Origin: Acanthosepion esculentum
Taxonomy: Eukaryota; Mollusca; Cephalopoda; Sepiida; Sepiidae
Assembly: GCA_964036315.1 (NCBI GenBank)
Contig: OZ038500.1
Span: 53,182,782 to 53,246,781, forward strand
DNA length: 64,000 nucleotides
Reading direction: 5' to 3'
The notes under the pieces were generated by a model. The model worked only from the letters and a program-made list of their open reading frames with translations, had not been told where the DNA came from and searched no databases. Below are positions 1 through 11,949 of the stretch, one piece after another. How positions within the stretch are numbered: the stretch's first letter is position 1; each line of letters opens with the position of its first letter. Made by a program: the position numbers and the translations under genes.

Positions 1-788
1 TATTATCTCAAAAAAATTCTTACACAAAATATTTTCTGACTTTAAATAACCTGCAAAAGGGTTAAGTCATAAAAAATGAATAAATTAATAAAAAATATTT
101 CTTTTTATAAAAAAAGACCTCTACAGAACTCAAGTTTTTATTGCAATAAACATTGACCATAAAAAAGATTTTAATATATTTAGTATCTGTTCACAATTCC
201 AATTTTATTTGAATTCACTTTGGGTTTTTTTTTCCTTTTCAGACCACAATAGTTTGCAGCAAAAATTATTTAGATTATCATTAGGTTTTCACGTGTGAGT
301 CTTTAAATGTATTTTACCAATTCATACTGTTGTACTCCATTCTTCCAGTCAGTCTTTTCACCTCCTCTCTTTGAAAATGTCTTAGAACAGTTTGCTCCTG
401 TCATAAAAAACCCTACAACTTGTCAGTGCAAGGGAGAAATCTAAAAGACAGCAAAAAAACTTGCAACATTGTAGCAAAAAAATAAACTTGGCCTGTTGAG
501 ACCTTTTGCAAAATGCATATGGGAAGTACAAAAAAAAAAAAGAATTTCCCAGTTTAATCTGCATGTTTTTGCAGACATCAGGAGTAAACCCTAAACCTAA
601 GAGGAGGCATAAAACAGATCTACAGAAGATAATAATCCCTGCTTATAAATGACCAGAGATTAAGCAAAAATATCAGGAAAATTAATTTTTGTAGGTGTTG
701 ACCAAAAAAGAATATGGGGATAATATCGGTAATGGTTAATTCATTGGTAGTCAGACTTGTGGAGTAATTTATTAACATCATTTTTAGA

Positions 789-1216
789 GTCTGTCTATAT
801 TTCTGAGATGAGGTATTATGTATAGTATTTACATTAGTCGGACTATTGTCCTCATCTTTGTCGCCATATTTGTCACAACGTTTCGGCCGTTGTACGCTCC
901 GGCCTTCTTCAAGGACACATGGCACAGTGGATAAAGGCGTTGCTTAGATCCAGTGACAGACCCAAAAAGTGTGAGTTCAATACCCGGTTAAGGTAGTGGA
1001 GAACTTTCAGAGGGAAAATTAGCAGGAGATAACTGATAACTGACATCCATCAAACATGGCACGTGGAACTAGAACAGTCTACCCCAGTGATCGAAATAAA
1101 GGGTTCAGTTCGAAATTCCAACCACCTGAAGAAGGCCGGAGCGTACAACGGCCGAGACGTTGTGACAAATATGGCGACAAAGATGAGGACAATAGTCCGA
1201 CTAATGTAAATACTGT
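789..1216 (+). mobile_element. Fold-back, tRNA-headed retroposon (SINE-like), copy 1
   Basis: A 428-bp element flanked by the 12-bp direct repeat ATCATTTTTAGA (777-788 and 1217-1228), as expected for target-primed retroposition. It contains two inverted arms of about 89 bp (823-911 and 1127-1217) around a centre with a tRNA-like pol III promoter: box A near 919-938 (ATGGCACAGTGGATAAAGGC) and box B at 973-985 (GAGTTCAATACCC). The right arm contains a hammerhead-like block: CTGAAGA, a GGCC/GGCC helix, then GAGAC for GAAAC and GTTGTG where GTC would be expected. The same element lies inverted at 11079-11483. Confidence 0.8.
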
Positions 1217-2393
1217 ATCATTTTTAGAATAGAAGAAATACCTCCTTTTGATTTCTTGCTCACTGCAAATCATTCCGATACTTAGATTTTTTGGCAAACT
1301 TGGACCTTCATGCCTACAAAGAAAGGAGTCGCAAAAGGACAATTTTTCCATTGACACTGCTATTATTTTAATTACTTTCACTCCTTAGCAATGTTTGTTT
1401 TAGCAGATTGCAACAGCTATTAGGGAGATGTGATTAAATATACTTTAATGTTTAAAAAATATATTCAGTATTATTATTGCTTACGTAATAAACATTATAA
1501 CATAGCACAAATAGCTATATGGTGGAAAAAGAAATTTTCAACAATATATGCATTTTTTACATATTTATAGTTATTTTTTACCTTTTTTTAAAAAAGACAT
1601 TCTTGTACATGTATTTATGGATAATATTATGCATTAATTACTAATTTTTTTTAATTAAAAACTACTTGTGCTCAGTTGTTGACATTAATAACTATCTGCT
1701 GACATGTCAAAATTTTGGAATAATAATAAAAATTTAAATTTCATCTCTCTGATAGATGTCACAATCTGTAAAAGCGATGTTTAAAATTATAATAAAACTT
1801 AAACATATGATAAAAATGAATTAATACAATTTTTGTTCTTGAGAATTTACAACAAAAATATTAATTACTATTTATGAGATTGTTTATTGACAAAAATAAT
1901 TTTATATTTACAACATTCTAAAATCTAATAATTGTATTAAAACCTATACAATGAAATATTTATCATTTACCAATTTATAAAGAAATAAATATAAAACAAT
2001 TTTTTTATTTATGAATTTATAAACATTTACTAAATTAAAATATGTGAAGCAAATATAAGGAAATCCTTATTTACCATTCGATAAAGTTCAAATTTATTTA
2101 CAATTAGCCAATGTTTTGCCAAACATTCCATAAACAATATAATAATAAAATGTAAATAATTTGATAGTGTTTACTATTTTTGTTATAAATTCACAAGAAC
2201 AAAGAAAATGTATAAATTCACTTTCATATATTTAGTTTTCAGTACAGTTCTAATTATGTTTTATTTTTAAAAAGATAAACATTGCCAAGGAGAGAAGGTA
2301 AATAATGTAATAGTGGTGTCAAGGGAAAAAATCGTCCTTCTGACACTCTTTTTGCAAGCCTAAGGGTCCAAGTCGGATTTTATTTTCTCTCGA

Positions 2394-2398
<5 letters not shown>

Positions 2399-2437
<39 letters not shown>
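2399..2437. repeat. (TA)n microsatellite
   Basis: Perfect TA dinucleotide tract of about 20 units. Confidence 0.95.
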
Positions 2438-2442
<5 letters not shown>

Positions 2443-2565
2443 CATGTTTCATTAAATAATATAGATAAGTGTTGTCTATATATTTTATGTAAGTTTTTTT
2501 CATATAGTCTGATAAGCTTAATAACATTATCATTAAACAATGAAAGAAAATCACAATATTGATAC

Positions 2566-2597
<32 letters not shown>

Positions 2598-2600
<3 letters not shown>

Positions 2601-3690
2601 CCAATCTAAGCTTTCGGCTTACATAAGCCATTATCAAAGATGACAATTACACAATCTATTTAAGCAATACACGAACAAGAAATTGATGATAGTCTTATTT
2701 GTTTACATGGATGATTTCCAAGCAACGATAAACACGTGCATATAAAACGCTGAAAGCGAAAATCGCACAACAGCTCATGACGTCACACATGACCACGCGA
2801 GAGTGAATCCGATGAGTATTGAGTATGGAAAGCCGTTGGTATGAACCAATGACTTCTGTTACTAATTATAGGCATTTAAGGATATTTTTTGAGATTTCAT
2901 AGTTTATTTTGTTCAGGTTAGGTTTCAACTGTTTTATGTATATAGCTTCAAGAATTTTTAGTTTTTGTTTATTGTTTTCATGTTTAAGTATAGTTGTGTT
3001 TTCGACGAGGATTTTCCGGAATTGTGTATGCGGCCAGGCATGTTGTTTTAAATGCCTAAAAATGTTAGAGTTATCATTCAAATGTAGTGTCAAGCGTCGT
3101 GAAAGCGAGTTTGTGGTGTGACCAACATAGATATTATTTAGTTCGTTGGAGATACAGTCTCCCAAAGGGCACCTGAATTTGTAAACTATGTTGGGTTTTT
3201 TTTCAAATCGCTAACTGGGGGAGAAGAATCATTGCGAATAATTGAGTTGGCTATACTAGATTTAGTGTAGTATATAATTAACTTAATTTTTTTGCTAGGA
3301 TCTGTTGTAGATATGTTAGTATTTACTAATTTTTTTAGTATATTTTCATCTTGTTTATAATTAGTATGCATCTCATTACGATATAGGAGATTAATATGTT
3401 TGAGATTAGTAGAAGCAGTATTATGTACTATTTGCTTAGTATTGAGATTTCTAAGAAAGCATCTTATTTGTTCATCAATTATATAGTTTGGAAAACTATT
3501 ATTAACAAGTGTTTGTTTTATATTCTTTAGTTCACTGTAAAAAATCTGTTTTGTGGATGAATTAGTTTCTGCACGATGTATTAGATTTTTTATAATTGCT
3601 ATTTTGTAATAATATGGGCATTCGCTCTTGTAGTTAAGTGTACATGAATTTATACTAGTAGGTTTTTTATATGGCGAAATAGTAAATTTG
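2598..3690 (-). mobile_element. Penelope-like element fragment (RT linker plus GIY-YIG endonuclease)
   Basis: Read on the minus strand, 3690-3205 encodes the C-terminal reverse-transcriptase/linker region of a Penelope-like element (blocks such as SECPYYYK and DPSKKIKLIIYYTKS). 3180-2880 encodes its GIY-YIG endonuclease (IVYKFRCPLGDC, then NNIYVGHTTNSLSRRL and ILEAIYIKQLKPNLNKI). The two halves are in different frames because of one extra or missing base in the A-run complementary to 3197-3204, so the copy is broken. The 5' part, with the catalytic RT motifs, is lost at the (TA)n tract at 3692. The 3' end (2600-2640) keeps a GGCTTAtgTAAGCC helix followed by GAAAGC, resembling a decayed hammerhead; Penelope-like elements are known to carry hammerheads. 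Confidence 0.85.

Positions 3691-3691
<1 letters not shown>

Positions 3692-3739
<48 letters not shown>
3692..3739. repeat. (TA)n microsatellite
   Basis: TA tract abutting the truncated 5' end of the Penelope-like fragment. Confidence 0.95.
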
Positions 3740-3743
<4 letters not shown>

Positions 3744-4189
3744 CAAGCAGTATTGTTCAAGCTTTGGTGATCTCTCTCTCATTCTTAATACAAGCTTAAG
3801 TGGATGCTACTTATAGGTGTCAATCCTTCACTTAAACATATTTTATTTTTATTGAATAGAACAAACAGGAAATATCAGCTTTTTGCTGAGCTTCTCCTGG
3901 TGTCACATAAGTCATTTGATGTCAAGTGAAAACTTGTAAAGGATCACGCTGAAATTTGTATACTCTGAGTGTTTGACCATCCCATTTTTGAGTAATTTTC
4001 AATGATAGAATGTAAAAATAGATTGTATTGCAAGAAATCAAAATTGTTCACTTGCCATGGCTGGAATAAACTTCAGTGTCACATGACAAAAATGTTTGAA
4101 CATATAAGCACCTTGATTGAAATAAGTTTTATTGATAGTGGGCTGCTTTCTTTTGATATCAAAGATCTCTAAGATTTGTAATTTTTTTT

Positions 4190-4755
4190 TTCTTCTTTTC
4201 TCCTTTTTTTTCTTCTTTTTTTCTTTTCTTTTTCTTTTTTTCTTTTCTTTTTTCTTCTTTTCTTTTCTTTTTTCTTCTTTTCTCTTCTTTTCTTTTCTCT
4301 TCTTTTCTTTTTTCTTCTTTTCTTTTTTCTTCTTTTCTTTTTTCTTCTTTTCTTTTTTCTTTTCTTTTTTCTTCTTTTCTTTTTTCTTCTTTTCTTTTTT
4401 CTTCTTTTCTTTTTTCTTCTTTTCTTTTTTCTTCTTTTCTTTTTTCTTCTTTTCTTTTTTCTTTTCTTCTTTTCTTTTCTTTTCTTCTTTTCTTTTCTTC
4501 TTTTCTTTTCTTTTTTCTTTTCTTCTTTTCTTTTTTCTTTTCTTCTTTTCTTTTTTCTTCTTTTCTTCTTTTCTTTTCTTCTTTTCTTTTTTCTTTTCTT
4601 TTTTCTTTTTTCTTTTCTTTTTTTCTTTTTTCTTTTCTTTTTTTCTTTTTTCTTTTCTTTTTTCTTTTCTTTTTTCTTTTTTTCTTTTCTTTTTTCTTTT
4701 TTCTTTTCTTTTTTTTTCTTTTTTTCTTTTTTTTTTCTTTTTTTTTTCTTTTTTT
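4190..4755 (+). repeat. Long polypyrimidine (TTTTC/TTC)n tract
   Basis: About 565 bases of almost pure T and C on the + strand, built from TTCTTTTC- and TTTTTTC-like units. The open frame across it encodes only F/S/L and is not a gene. It lies in an intron of the MTSS1-like gene on the sense strand, so the RNA would be a long U/C-rich tract. Confidence 0.95.
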
Positions 4756-7014
4756 AAAAATTTTTTTAATTTTATTTTATTTTTTATTTGTTTAATTGGA
4801 GTGGCAAAGTACCATTGTATTGACAGCTAAAATTTAACTGAATTTGAAAGGGGAATTGTGCTTTTGTGCCATGTTTACATAAGGCACTTTTCACTCAGAG
4901 TTGACCGATCAGTCTTCACTTGAGAAACAGTGTGGTATAACCAATATGTTTATTTTAGTGATGGAATGATTAATTGGAATTGAGAATCGGAAATATCAGA
5001 ACTTTTTTTAAAACCTAATTTCTGATTCCAAATCGATTCTTTGGATCTTTTTTTTTTTTTGTTTTGTTTAAAACGTAATTTTCCATTCCTGGTACTAACA
5101 ATAAAAAGATATAAATATTTATTCATTTTAAACTATCAGTAAAACTAAAATTTATAGATCATAATAACACTTAAGTGTGATGTAAATTTATTTTACTTAA
5201 AAAAAAAAAAAAAAAATTTTAAAGATTGTCTTTTTTGTTTTCTTTTTCTTTTTACTTAAAAAAAAAAACTGCAAAAATGAAATGTGCAAGTTTCTACTCA
5301 GTTCTCAAACTTTCTATAAAGTTTGTTAGGGGTCTTTGAGTTCAAAATTTTTATTTTAGATTTCTTTTTAAACATTGTTAATTCATCCATTTAATATTAT
5401 AAATTATTAATTTAATAATTATAATCAAAATTATGTAAAATAAACACAATGAATTCATTGTTCTGCAGAGCTCACTTTAAGACTTTTTTTTTTTCTTATA
5501 TAAAAGAGGGGAAAAAATGTCTGGAATTCCTGCCAATGTCACATGATTTCTTCACATAAAAAATTGAGCTTATGTCACAAATTGTCTTATGATGAGGCAG
5601 TTAAATCACAACAATTTGTTTTTATAAGAGTTTTAATCTATGAAATCAGTAAGTGCATTCACTTTGATAGACAGGAGTTAATATTTGTAGTTTTTTTATG
5701 GTGAAGTAATAAATTTCTGATTAATATCAATGACATCAATGAAAAGGATTTTTTTTTTAACAATGAGTTTTTAAAATTCTATACAGTTACTTTCAAAGGT
5801 TTGCTTCAATTTTTGTCTCTGATCAAGAACTTTTGCAAGAAACAATGTTGGCAGCTTGGAATTTGACCTCTATTGTTGAGTTTCAATTCCATTTGGCTTT
5901 GTTACATTATAACACGGCCGGGCTGGCTTGATCCTGGGTTGTTCACACACTGGTCAGTACTGCTGTCAGTCAACTGATGGTTATCCGCTTTCCGCTTCAT
6001 TCCTTCATTTGCTTCTGTCCAACATTGTGTTCCTTGATCACAGAGCAGTGAAGAATTTTATCCATACTTGAGCACTGGGTTAAACTGCAGCAGAGCTGTG
6101 CTACAAAAGGACAAAGAACACTTCCGCTGACGAAAATAAAAATAAACTAACAAAATGACAAAGGAGGTCACTGGGTTAATTTTCAATTGGTTTATATAGT
6201 TTTTGATGCAACAAAACTAACCGTTCATGTTGAACTCTATCGTGACTCTTTGTCTTTTTCTTCTAAAACTTGGAGCAAGTTCAATCAACAAAGGAGATCG
6301 GTCGGAAATTCTCTCGGCAGCAGGTCACATGGGGTTCAGCAGCTCCTTCATCCACTGCTGTCTCATTTCATCTGAGTCTCTTTCTGTCTCTTGCTCCAAC
6401 TCCTGGGTCACTTAAGCACTCTGTTTATATGTATTTCGCCCAACTCCCACTGCACCTCAGGACTCCTCAATATTCATATCGGTTATTTTCTCCAATTTTG
6501 GAGAAACACTGACCTTTTTAAACAAAGTAATCAGTTATTCAAAACAATACATTTTTTGACAACAAACTGTTTATCATTCCTTTCTATATCTTGACAACAG
6601 TTGACCCACGATCAGTTACTTATTCAAAACAACAATTTTCCAATAACAAACTCTGTTTATAAATTATTTCCTATGTCCTTGATGTCAAAGAATTTTCTTT
6701 ATTAGCTTTTCAATATGACCAATTAAAATCTTTATCCAATTTTGCATGTTTACAAAATCATATTTCAGATTGTTTACATTATTGGCTTTGCAAATCATAA
6801 CAATTCTATTTGCCTTTCACTTGACAAGCAGCTACATTTTACATCCCTCAAATCCATTCTGCTTTCCTGTTATCAAAGAAAAAAATTTGTTTTTTTTCCT
6901 CACTTCATCATTTTTCAATTCAGATTTTCACCTTAATGTTTTTAACCTTTCCAATTCCCCAATTCCTATATGGGGTTTTCACATGATCTCTTTTAATCCT
7001 AGTTTCATGCTACC

Positions 7015-7235
7015 AGTGTCACAACATTCACTTAGATACAAAAGGTATGAATCCACCACTTCTTCCCCCAGTTATGGGTTGAATAATAGGGCAGACCGGG
7101 TCCTGTAGCTTTGGTTGGCAACCCATCTACCACAGAAATAAACAGCAGCCTAATGTATGGTAAAATCTTTTGCCTAGTCAGTCATGAATCGAAAGAGACA
7201 TGATCGCCCAAGCGTATATCACATATGGCACTTAA
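7015..7235 (+). mobile_element. SINE fragment, same tail as the 5S-derived SINE at 17 kb
   Basis: The sequence around CAGTTATGGGTTGAATAATAG and TTGGTTGGCAACCCATCTAC aligns with 17245-17465, which follows a 5S rRNA-derived head. The 5S head is missing here, so this is a 5'-truncated copy. A short piece of the same tail is also visible at 9220-9270. Confidence 0.7.
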
Positions 7236-7912
7236 CTGAATGTTGTCAATGTACCATATACATATGGAGGGTTTGTATGTTTGAGGTGGGAGATATAATT
7301 GAGAGGAGATCCTAAAGGGGATCCTATGACGGCACCATCTGTTTGTGTGTATAGATTTCCTAGATTATCATAGAAGCAGACTTGTGTGGTACTTGCTTGC
7401 AAAATCTTTTGCTGGATGTTAGATTTTGTATCATAATATCAATGCTAAGATTACTGCCCCTCCATTTTAAGGTTCATCGCTAAATTCAAACAAATGTCAT
7501 CCCCTTTTTGTGGGGGCAAGAACACACTAAAATTGGTAAAACCCCAGGCAAACTGAGTAAACTAGGGTATTATTTTCCTTTATTCTCAAATGATTTTCAC
7601 TAAAATTTTACTATAAAACTATTCTCCAAAATCTCCTCAGCAACAGTCATTGCTTTCACAAACTTTTTCACCATCTGTGAATTGTCTTGAATAACTGTCT
7701 CATTAACTACCAATTTAAAAAAAAAAAATACAGAACGGAAATATTCTCCCCTTTGCAGTTCATTCTAATTCAAGTGCATTATAAAATTGAGCTGCCTGTT
7801 CAGTTTACAGGCACTATATATTATATTCTTGCTCTGTACTGTACATTGAGCTCTACCTGGGTTTTATCCTCTTGGAAATATAGACATATATATATATTGA
7901 CCACTAATATTA

Positions 7913-7920
<8 letters not shown>

Positions 7921-7965
<45 letters not shown>
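7921..7965. repeat. (TA)n microsatellite
   Basis: Perfect AT dinucleotide tract, about 22 units. Confidence 0.95.
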
Positions 7966-7967
<2 letters not shown>

Positions 7968-8304
7968 GATAATCCAGAGTAAATTTGTGTGCAGGTTCTT
8001 ATGTTTCCTGGCAGATTTTCTATTATCACACTTAATTTTTAATAACAAAAGTGAGGGGACAGAAACAAAAAAGAATCTAAATGAAATTAGCGAGATTTTT
8101 GTCACCAAACACAAAAAAAATATAAAATAATCATGAAATTTCTGGTGTCACTCATTCATGTGCATGTCTAATCACATCGGCATAAACATAAGCTTAGTCT
8201 GAATTCTAAATGATGAATTATGTCACACAAAAACTTTTTCATCTTCATACATCTTTTCCATATATATATATATATAAGCACTCACGCATATACACACACA
8301 TATT

Positions 8305-8505
8305 ACTTCAAGCATTATTATACTGGACACTTTGTATTTGAAATAGATGCCCCATTTTTATTTACTAAACTGTGTTTCATCTATCATCCTGCACATTTGA
8401 GAAATCTTAAAGAAAAATGCATTCTCTGTTAGAGAATCAAACCTGTGTCCCCCTTTTGTAGGAGGGAAACCATTATTTCATCTGGTGTTCTTTACCACTC
8501 AGCTT
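8305..8505 (-). mobile_element. tRNA-derived SINE (family with GCTGAGTGGTAAAGAAC head)
   Basis: On the minus strand the head reads GCTGAGTGGTAAAGAAC (box A-like) and, about 50 bases on, CAGGTTTGATTCTCT (box B-like), followed by a body with AAATAAAAATGGGGCATC. The body and box B recur at 25065-25270, and part of the body at 13120-13215. No protein. Confidence 0.7.
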
Positions 8506-8983
8506 TTTTTTTTTTTTTTTTGTTATGAAAGCACGTTCTCTTCACCTAGATTATTTTCTTGAAAGCTTCATATATACTCAGTTTCGTATCAAATGTAAAC
8601 AGAGTAATTTCTAAAGAATTAGTGGATTTGTTTTTAATCCAACCTCTTTATTACTTCAAACATTTTCATAGTGAAAAAAAAATACCAGCAATACATTTTT
8701 GAAAATGAAATTACTAATGCTCCCCCCGAAAATGAAATTTCAGCATTAAATGACCCATAAGGAGTTGACATGCCATTTAACGTTTGTGCAATTTTTTAAT
8801 TCTATTACATCTGCTTTCAGCTTTAACTTAAGTGGGAATTATAATAATGAGATTAATGATATAAATAGATAAATAGAATTTAATGTAGACATTTTCCAAT
8901 TCTTGTAAATCTCATTGCACTTTAAGAAATTTAATCCCCTGGTTATCAGTAAATATAAGTATAAATTAAATCCTAAAAGTTCT

Positions 8984-9061
8984 GGATCTTTAAATACCCC
9001 TGATAGCAAGGATCTTTAAATACCCCTGATAGCAAGGATCTTTAAATACCCCTGATAGCAA
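8984..9061. repeat. Three perfect 26-bp tandem repeats
   Basis: The unit GGATCTTTAAATACCCCTGA+TAGCAA is repeated three times without a mismatch. A fourth copy begins (GGATC) and then diverges. Confidence 0.97.
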
Positions 9062-9539
9062 GGATCAAGACAGTTTAGGGTACTTTCTTATTTGGAGGCT
9101 ACTTACATTTATCAGTTCAGTTTATAATTGCACAGGGTTTGATTTAACCATAACCCTGCTTTGGGTGATGGGGAAAGAGGTTTCCTATATAATTTTACTT
9201 CCATATTAACTATTCAGGACAGACTGGGTTCTTTAGTCTTGGGCGACAACCAGTCTACAATAAGGAAATCTCTGATTTCAATGGGGTGAGGCAATGAAGT
9301 AAATATATACATTCTGTTTGCACAATTTCTGATTTTAAGTGATACAGTGCTTATATTTTCTTTACATTGATAATACCCTCCTGAGTAGATAATAATTCCA
9401 CCCAGTTCCAATATTTTGAATCTCTTCTAAACATGTCTATGCCTTTATTATTATTATTTTTTTTTTTAGCCCAATTATTATAGGTATAACAGTAATTTTA
9501 ATGTGCCACATCTTTTCAATTTCAAAATTCTTATTTACA

Positions 9540-9850
9540 CTATATTTGGATTATTGTCTCATCTTTATTGCTTTTATGACCTTTTGGCTGTTGTGTCCTC
9601 CAGCTGTCTTCAGGTGTATATCAATCAGGGTAACCTACAGGCAATTTCAAACTGAACCCTTTATTTAATCTCCAGCAGTAGGCTTTTTGTTCTACTGCTC
9701 ATGTCTAGGGATAGCATCTAGTCCTTATTTTATTTTCAGTTATTGCTCGCCAATTTCCACCGAATGCAAATACACACTGCCTGACCCAACCACTGTCACT
9801 AAATTAAAAATCCAACACATTTACTCACTCGGTCACTGTCCCATAATTCA
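9540..9850 (-). mobile_element. Diverged relative of the fold-back tRNA retroposon
   Basis: The sequence shares blocks with 789-1216 and 11079-11483 (ATTGTCTCATCTTTATTGC, TTTTGGCTGTTGTGTCCTCC, AACTGAACCCTTTATTTAAT). On the minus strand a CTGAAGA box and AGCTGG...CAGCC helix are recognisable, but GAAAC has decayed. Two further copies of this older subfamily lie at 41930-42190 and 43675-43840. Confidence 0.6.
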
Positions 9851-10166
9851 AAAGTCCTCTATTTTCTTATTTTCTAATATTCATTAACAGGTATGTGTTT
9901 ATTTTCTGGCATTGTTGTATCTGTAAATTATTATGATGAATAAAGATTTGTAATAATAAATATAACTAATAATAGCAGTATTAAAAAATAGTATTGTTTA
10001 TATGATATATTAAGTTTTACTATGTGAATAGGACCAAAATGAATGGTGTGCTGGTGAAAAATTTATTTCCACGTTCTCTCCACTTTTTGTTTATTGTTGT
10101 ATATCATGAGTGTCATAATGTATGACTTAAAGTAATGTATTTCTCTTTCTTTTTTTTTTCTTCCAG

Positions 10167-10240
10167 GACGACACAAATTGCAATAAGTGCTTTCTTGGAT
10201 ACTTTTCAGAAAGTAGCTGACATGGCTACAGGTTCTCGAG
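10167..10240 (+). CDS. MTSS1: MTSS1-like protein, I-BAR (IMD) domain exon (first visible)
   Basis: A 74-base internal exon encoding RTTQIAISAFLDTFQKVADM and then ATGSR, plus the first base of a glycine codon. This matches the conserved part of helix 1 of the IMD/I-BAR domain of MTSS1/ABBA proteins (AFLDxFQKVADMAT). The acceptor is a pyrimidine run ending TTCCAG (10141-10166) and the donor is GTAATT (10241). The first base completes an arginine codon from an upstream exon outside the window, and the exon ends in phase 1, joining the exon at 51252 as Gly. I-BAR domains dimerise, bind PI(4,5)P2-rich membrane and promote negative curvature with actin at the cell cortex. BAIAP2/IRSp53 is a less likely relative, because this exon's AFLDxFQKVADMAT block and the DKDHAK block of the third exon are MTSS-type. 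Confidence 0.9.
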
Positions 10241-11078
10241 GTAATTGGTACCTTATTTACCTATTTCTGCTTTTTTTCATCTACATTCTCAAATCACCTT
10301 TAAAAACTCTTGTCTCCTTTTGAAATATGATTGAGTTCTGAAAAGTTCTCAGTCTGGCCCCCTTCCTAAAATCTGATCAAAAGCCCAAACATCAGTTTAT
10401 TTATTGAATTTTATATTTTAGGTTAACCCAGGTATTTTAGATAACTTTTCAGTGCCTTTTTCTACAATTTTATAAAAATCTAATGTCAGTTATTGTATAT
10501 TTGAAATTAATTTTAAGGTTAATTGTGAAATGATTTCTAAATTTTGTACCATGAAAAACACTAACAAAAGGAAAAAAAGAATTAGGATAGCCACACCCAT
10601 CCAAAGTTCTGTCTCTAAATTTTTTTTTTTTTTGTCAACATTTGTCATTTTGTTTCTACTGTTTCTTACCTGGAAATCTCGGATGCTTGTTCGATTACAG
10701 TTAAGCTGCATGAAAAAGAAGGCACTGGCTTCTCTTATTCTTGAAATCTTTTTCTGACAGAACAGTTACTAGTGTGGATACTAAGTACCTTTACTAGTAG
10801 GCATCACTATTAAGTTAGCTTCCCTTTTGATTGGTACCAACAATTTCTTTTTTCTCTAGTATTTATTATTCTAGTATCTGAATTTCTTCTGTCATATTTC
10901 TTTCTTTTTTTTTCCTTTTTTTTTTTCGTTAGTTTTGTAAAGGTACCATTAACCCTTTAAGTGGATTATCCCGAGTATAGTTTTTTAATTATTTTCTTAG
11001 GACCTCAGAAATTTAAAAAAAAAATAGTTATGAGTGCCATAGAAAAAAAAAGTACTGTAATCTAGTGCATAAAGTTAC

Positions 11079-11483
11079 AGTATTTACATTAGTCGGACTA
11101 TTGTCCTCATCTTTGTCGCCATATTTGTCACAACGTTTCGGCCGTTGTACACTCCGGCCTTCTTCAGGTGGTTGGAATTTCGAACTGAACCCTTTATTTC
11201 GATCACTGGGGTAGACTGTTCTAGTTTCACGTGCCATGTTTGATGGGTGTCAGTTATCAGTCATCTCCTGCTAATTTTCCCTCTGAAAGTTCTCCACTGC
11301 CTTAACTGGGTATTGAACTCACACTTTTTTGGTATGTCACTGGATCTAACTAACGCCTTTATCCACTGTGCCATGTGTCCTTGAGGAAATGTTGTGACAA
11401 ATATGGCGACAAAGATGAGGACAATAGTCCGACTAATGTAAATACTGTACATAATACCTCATCTCAGAAATATAGACAGACTC
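11079..11483 (-). mobile_element. Fold-back, tRNA-headed retroposon (SINE-like), copy 2
   Basis: Inverted copy of the element at 789-1216, flanked by the 13-bp direct repeat TGCATAAAGTTAC (11066-11078 and 11484-11496). Different, perfect target duplications at the two copies show independent insertions of the same unit. On the minus strand it carries the tRNA-like boxes and, in the arm at 11079-11168, the hammerhead-like block CTGAAGA, GGCCGG...GGCC, GAAAC, GTT, GTG. The cleavage-site C is replaced, so cleavage is not predicted. Confidence 0.82.
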
Positions 11484-11773
11484 TGCATAAAGTTACTTCC
11501 TTTTTCTTGTTTTTTTTTTTTTTTTTTTTTAATTCAAAGAAAAATATTCAAGCATCATTTATATTTTAGAACCAAACTAAGGCTATCCTGAATTTCATAC
11601 TGTTGACATTATCAATGTTGCAACATCAGTGACAGTTTGAGCTATTTTTGAGCAAAACATGGAATTTGCATGGCTGTTGTAAAGCAGGAAAGGTTTCTAT
11701 TTGTTAGTGAAGATTTTAAATTTTTTTCTAAGCAATCAATGGATTTTTACCCACCAAATATATACATGCACGC

Positions 11774-11776
<3 letters not shown>

Positions 11777-11834
<58 letters not shown>
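11777..11834. repeat. (CA)n microsatellite
   Basis: CA dinucleotide tract, about 28 units. Confidence 0.95.
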
Positions 11835-11840
<6 letters not shown>

Positions 11841-11949
11841 GGGATGGATAAATTGTCATCTAAATTACACAAAAATTAACAATGACATCTCCATTTTAAC
11901 AGATATATTTACTAAAATTTTTCAAAAATATCTTGAAACACTAAAGAGT

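Larger units (their letters stand above)
1..10166 (+). other. Intron (left end open) upstream of first visible MTSS1-like exon
   Basis: Non-coding, AT-rich sequence before the first recognisable exon. The missing N-terminal I-BAR helix must be encoded further left; I found no exon for it here. Repeats inside are listed separately. The stretches 1-776, 1229-2397, 4760-6985 and 7240-8300 hold no gene or repeat that I can name beyond short homopolymers. Confidence 0.7.

Noticed and set aside
4132..4830. 232-codon Phe/Ser-rich 'membrane protein'
   Set aside because: Translation of the TTTTC polypyrimidine tract.
10490..10757. Overlapping frames on both strands with a hydrophobic stretch
   Set aside because: Intronic AT-rich sequence just after an exon; no homologous motif, starts and stops look random.
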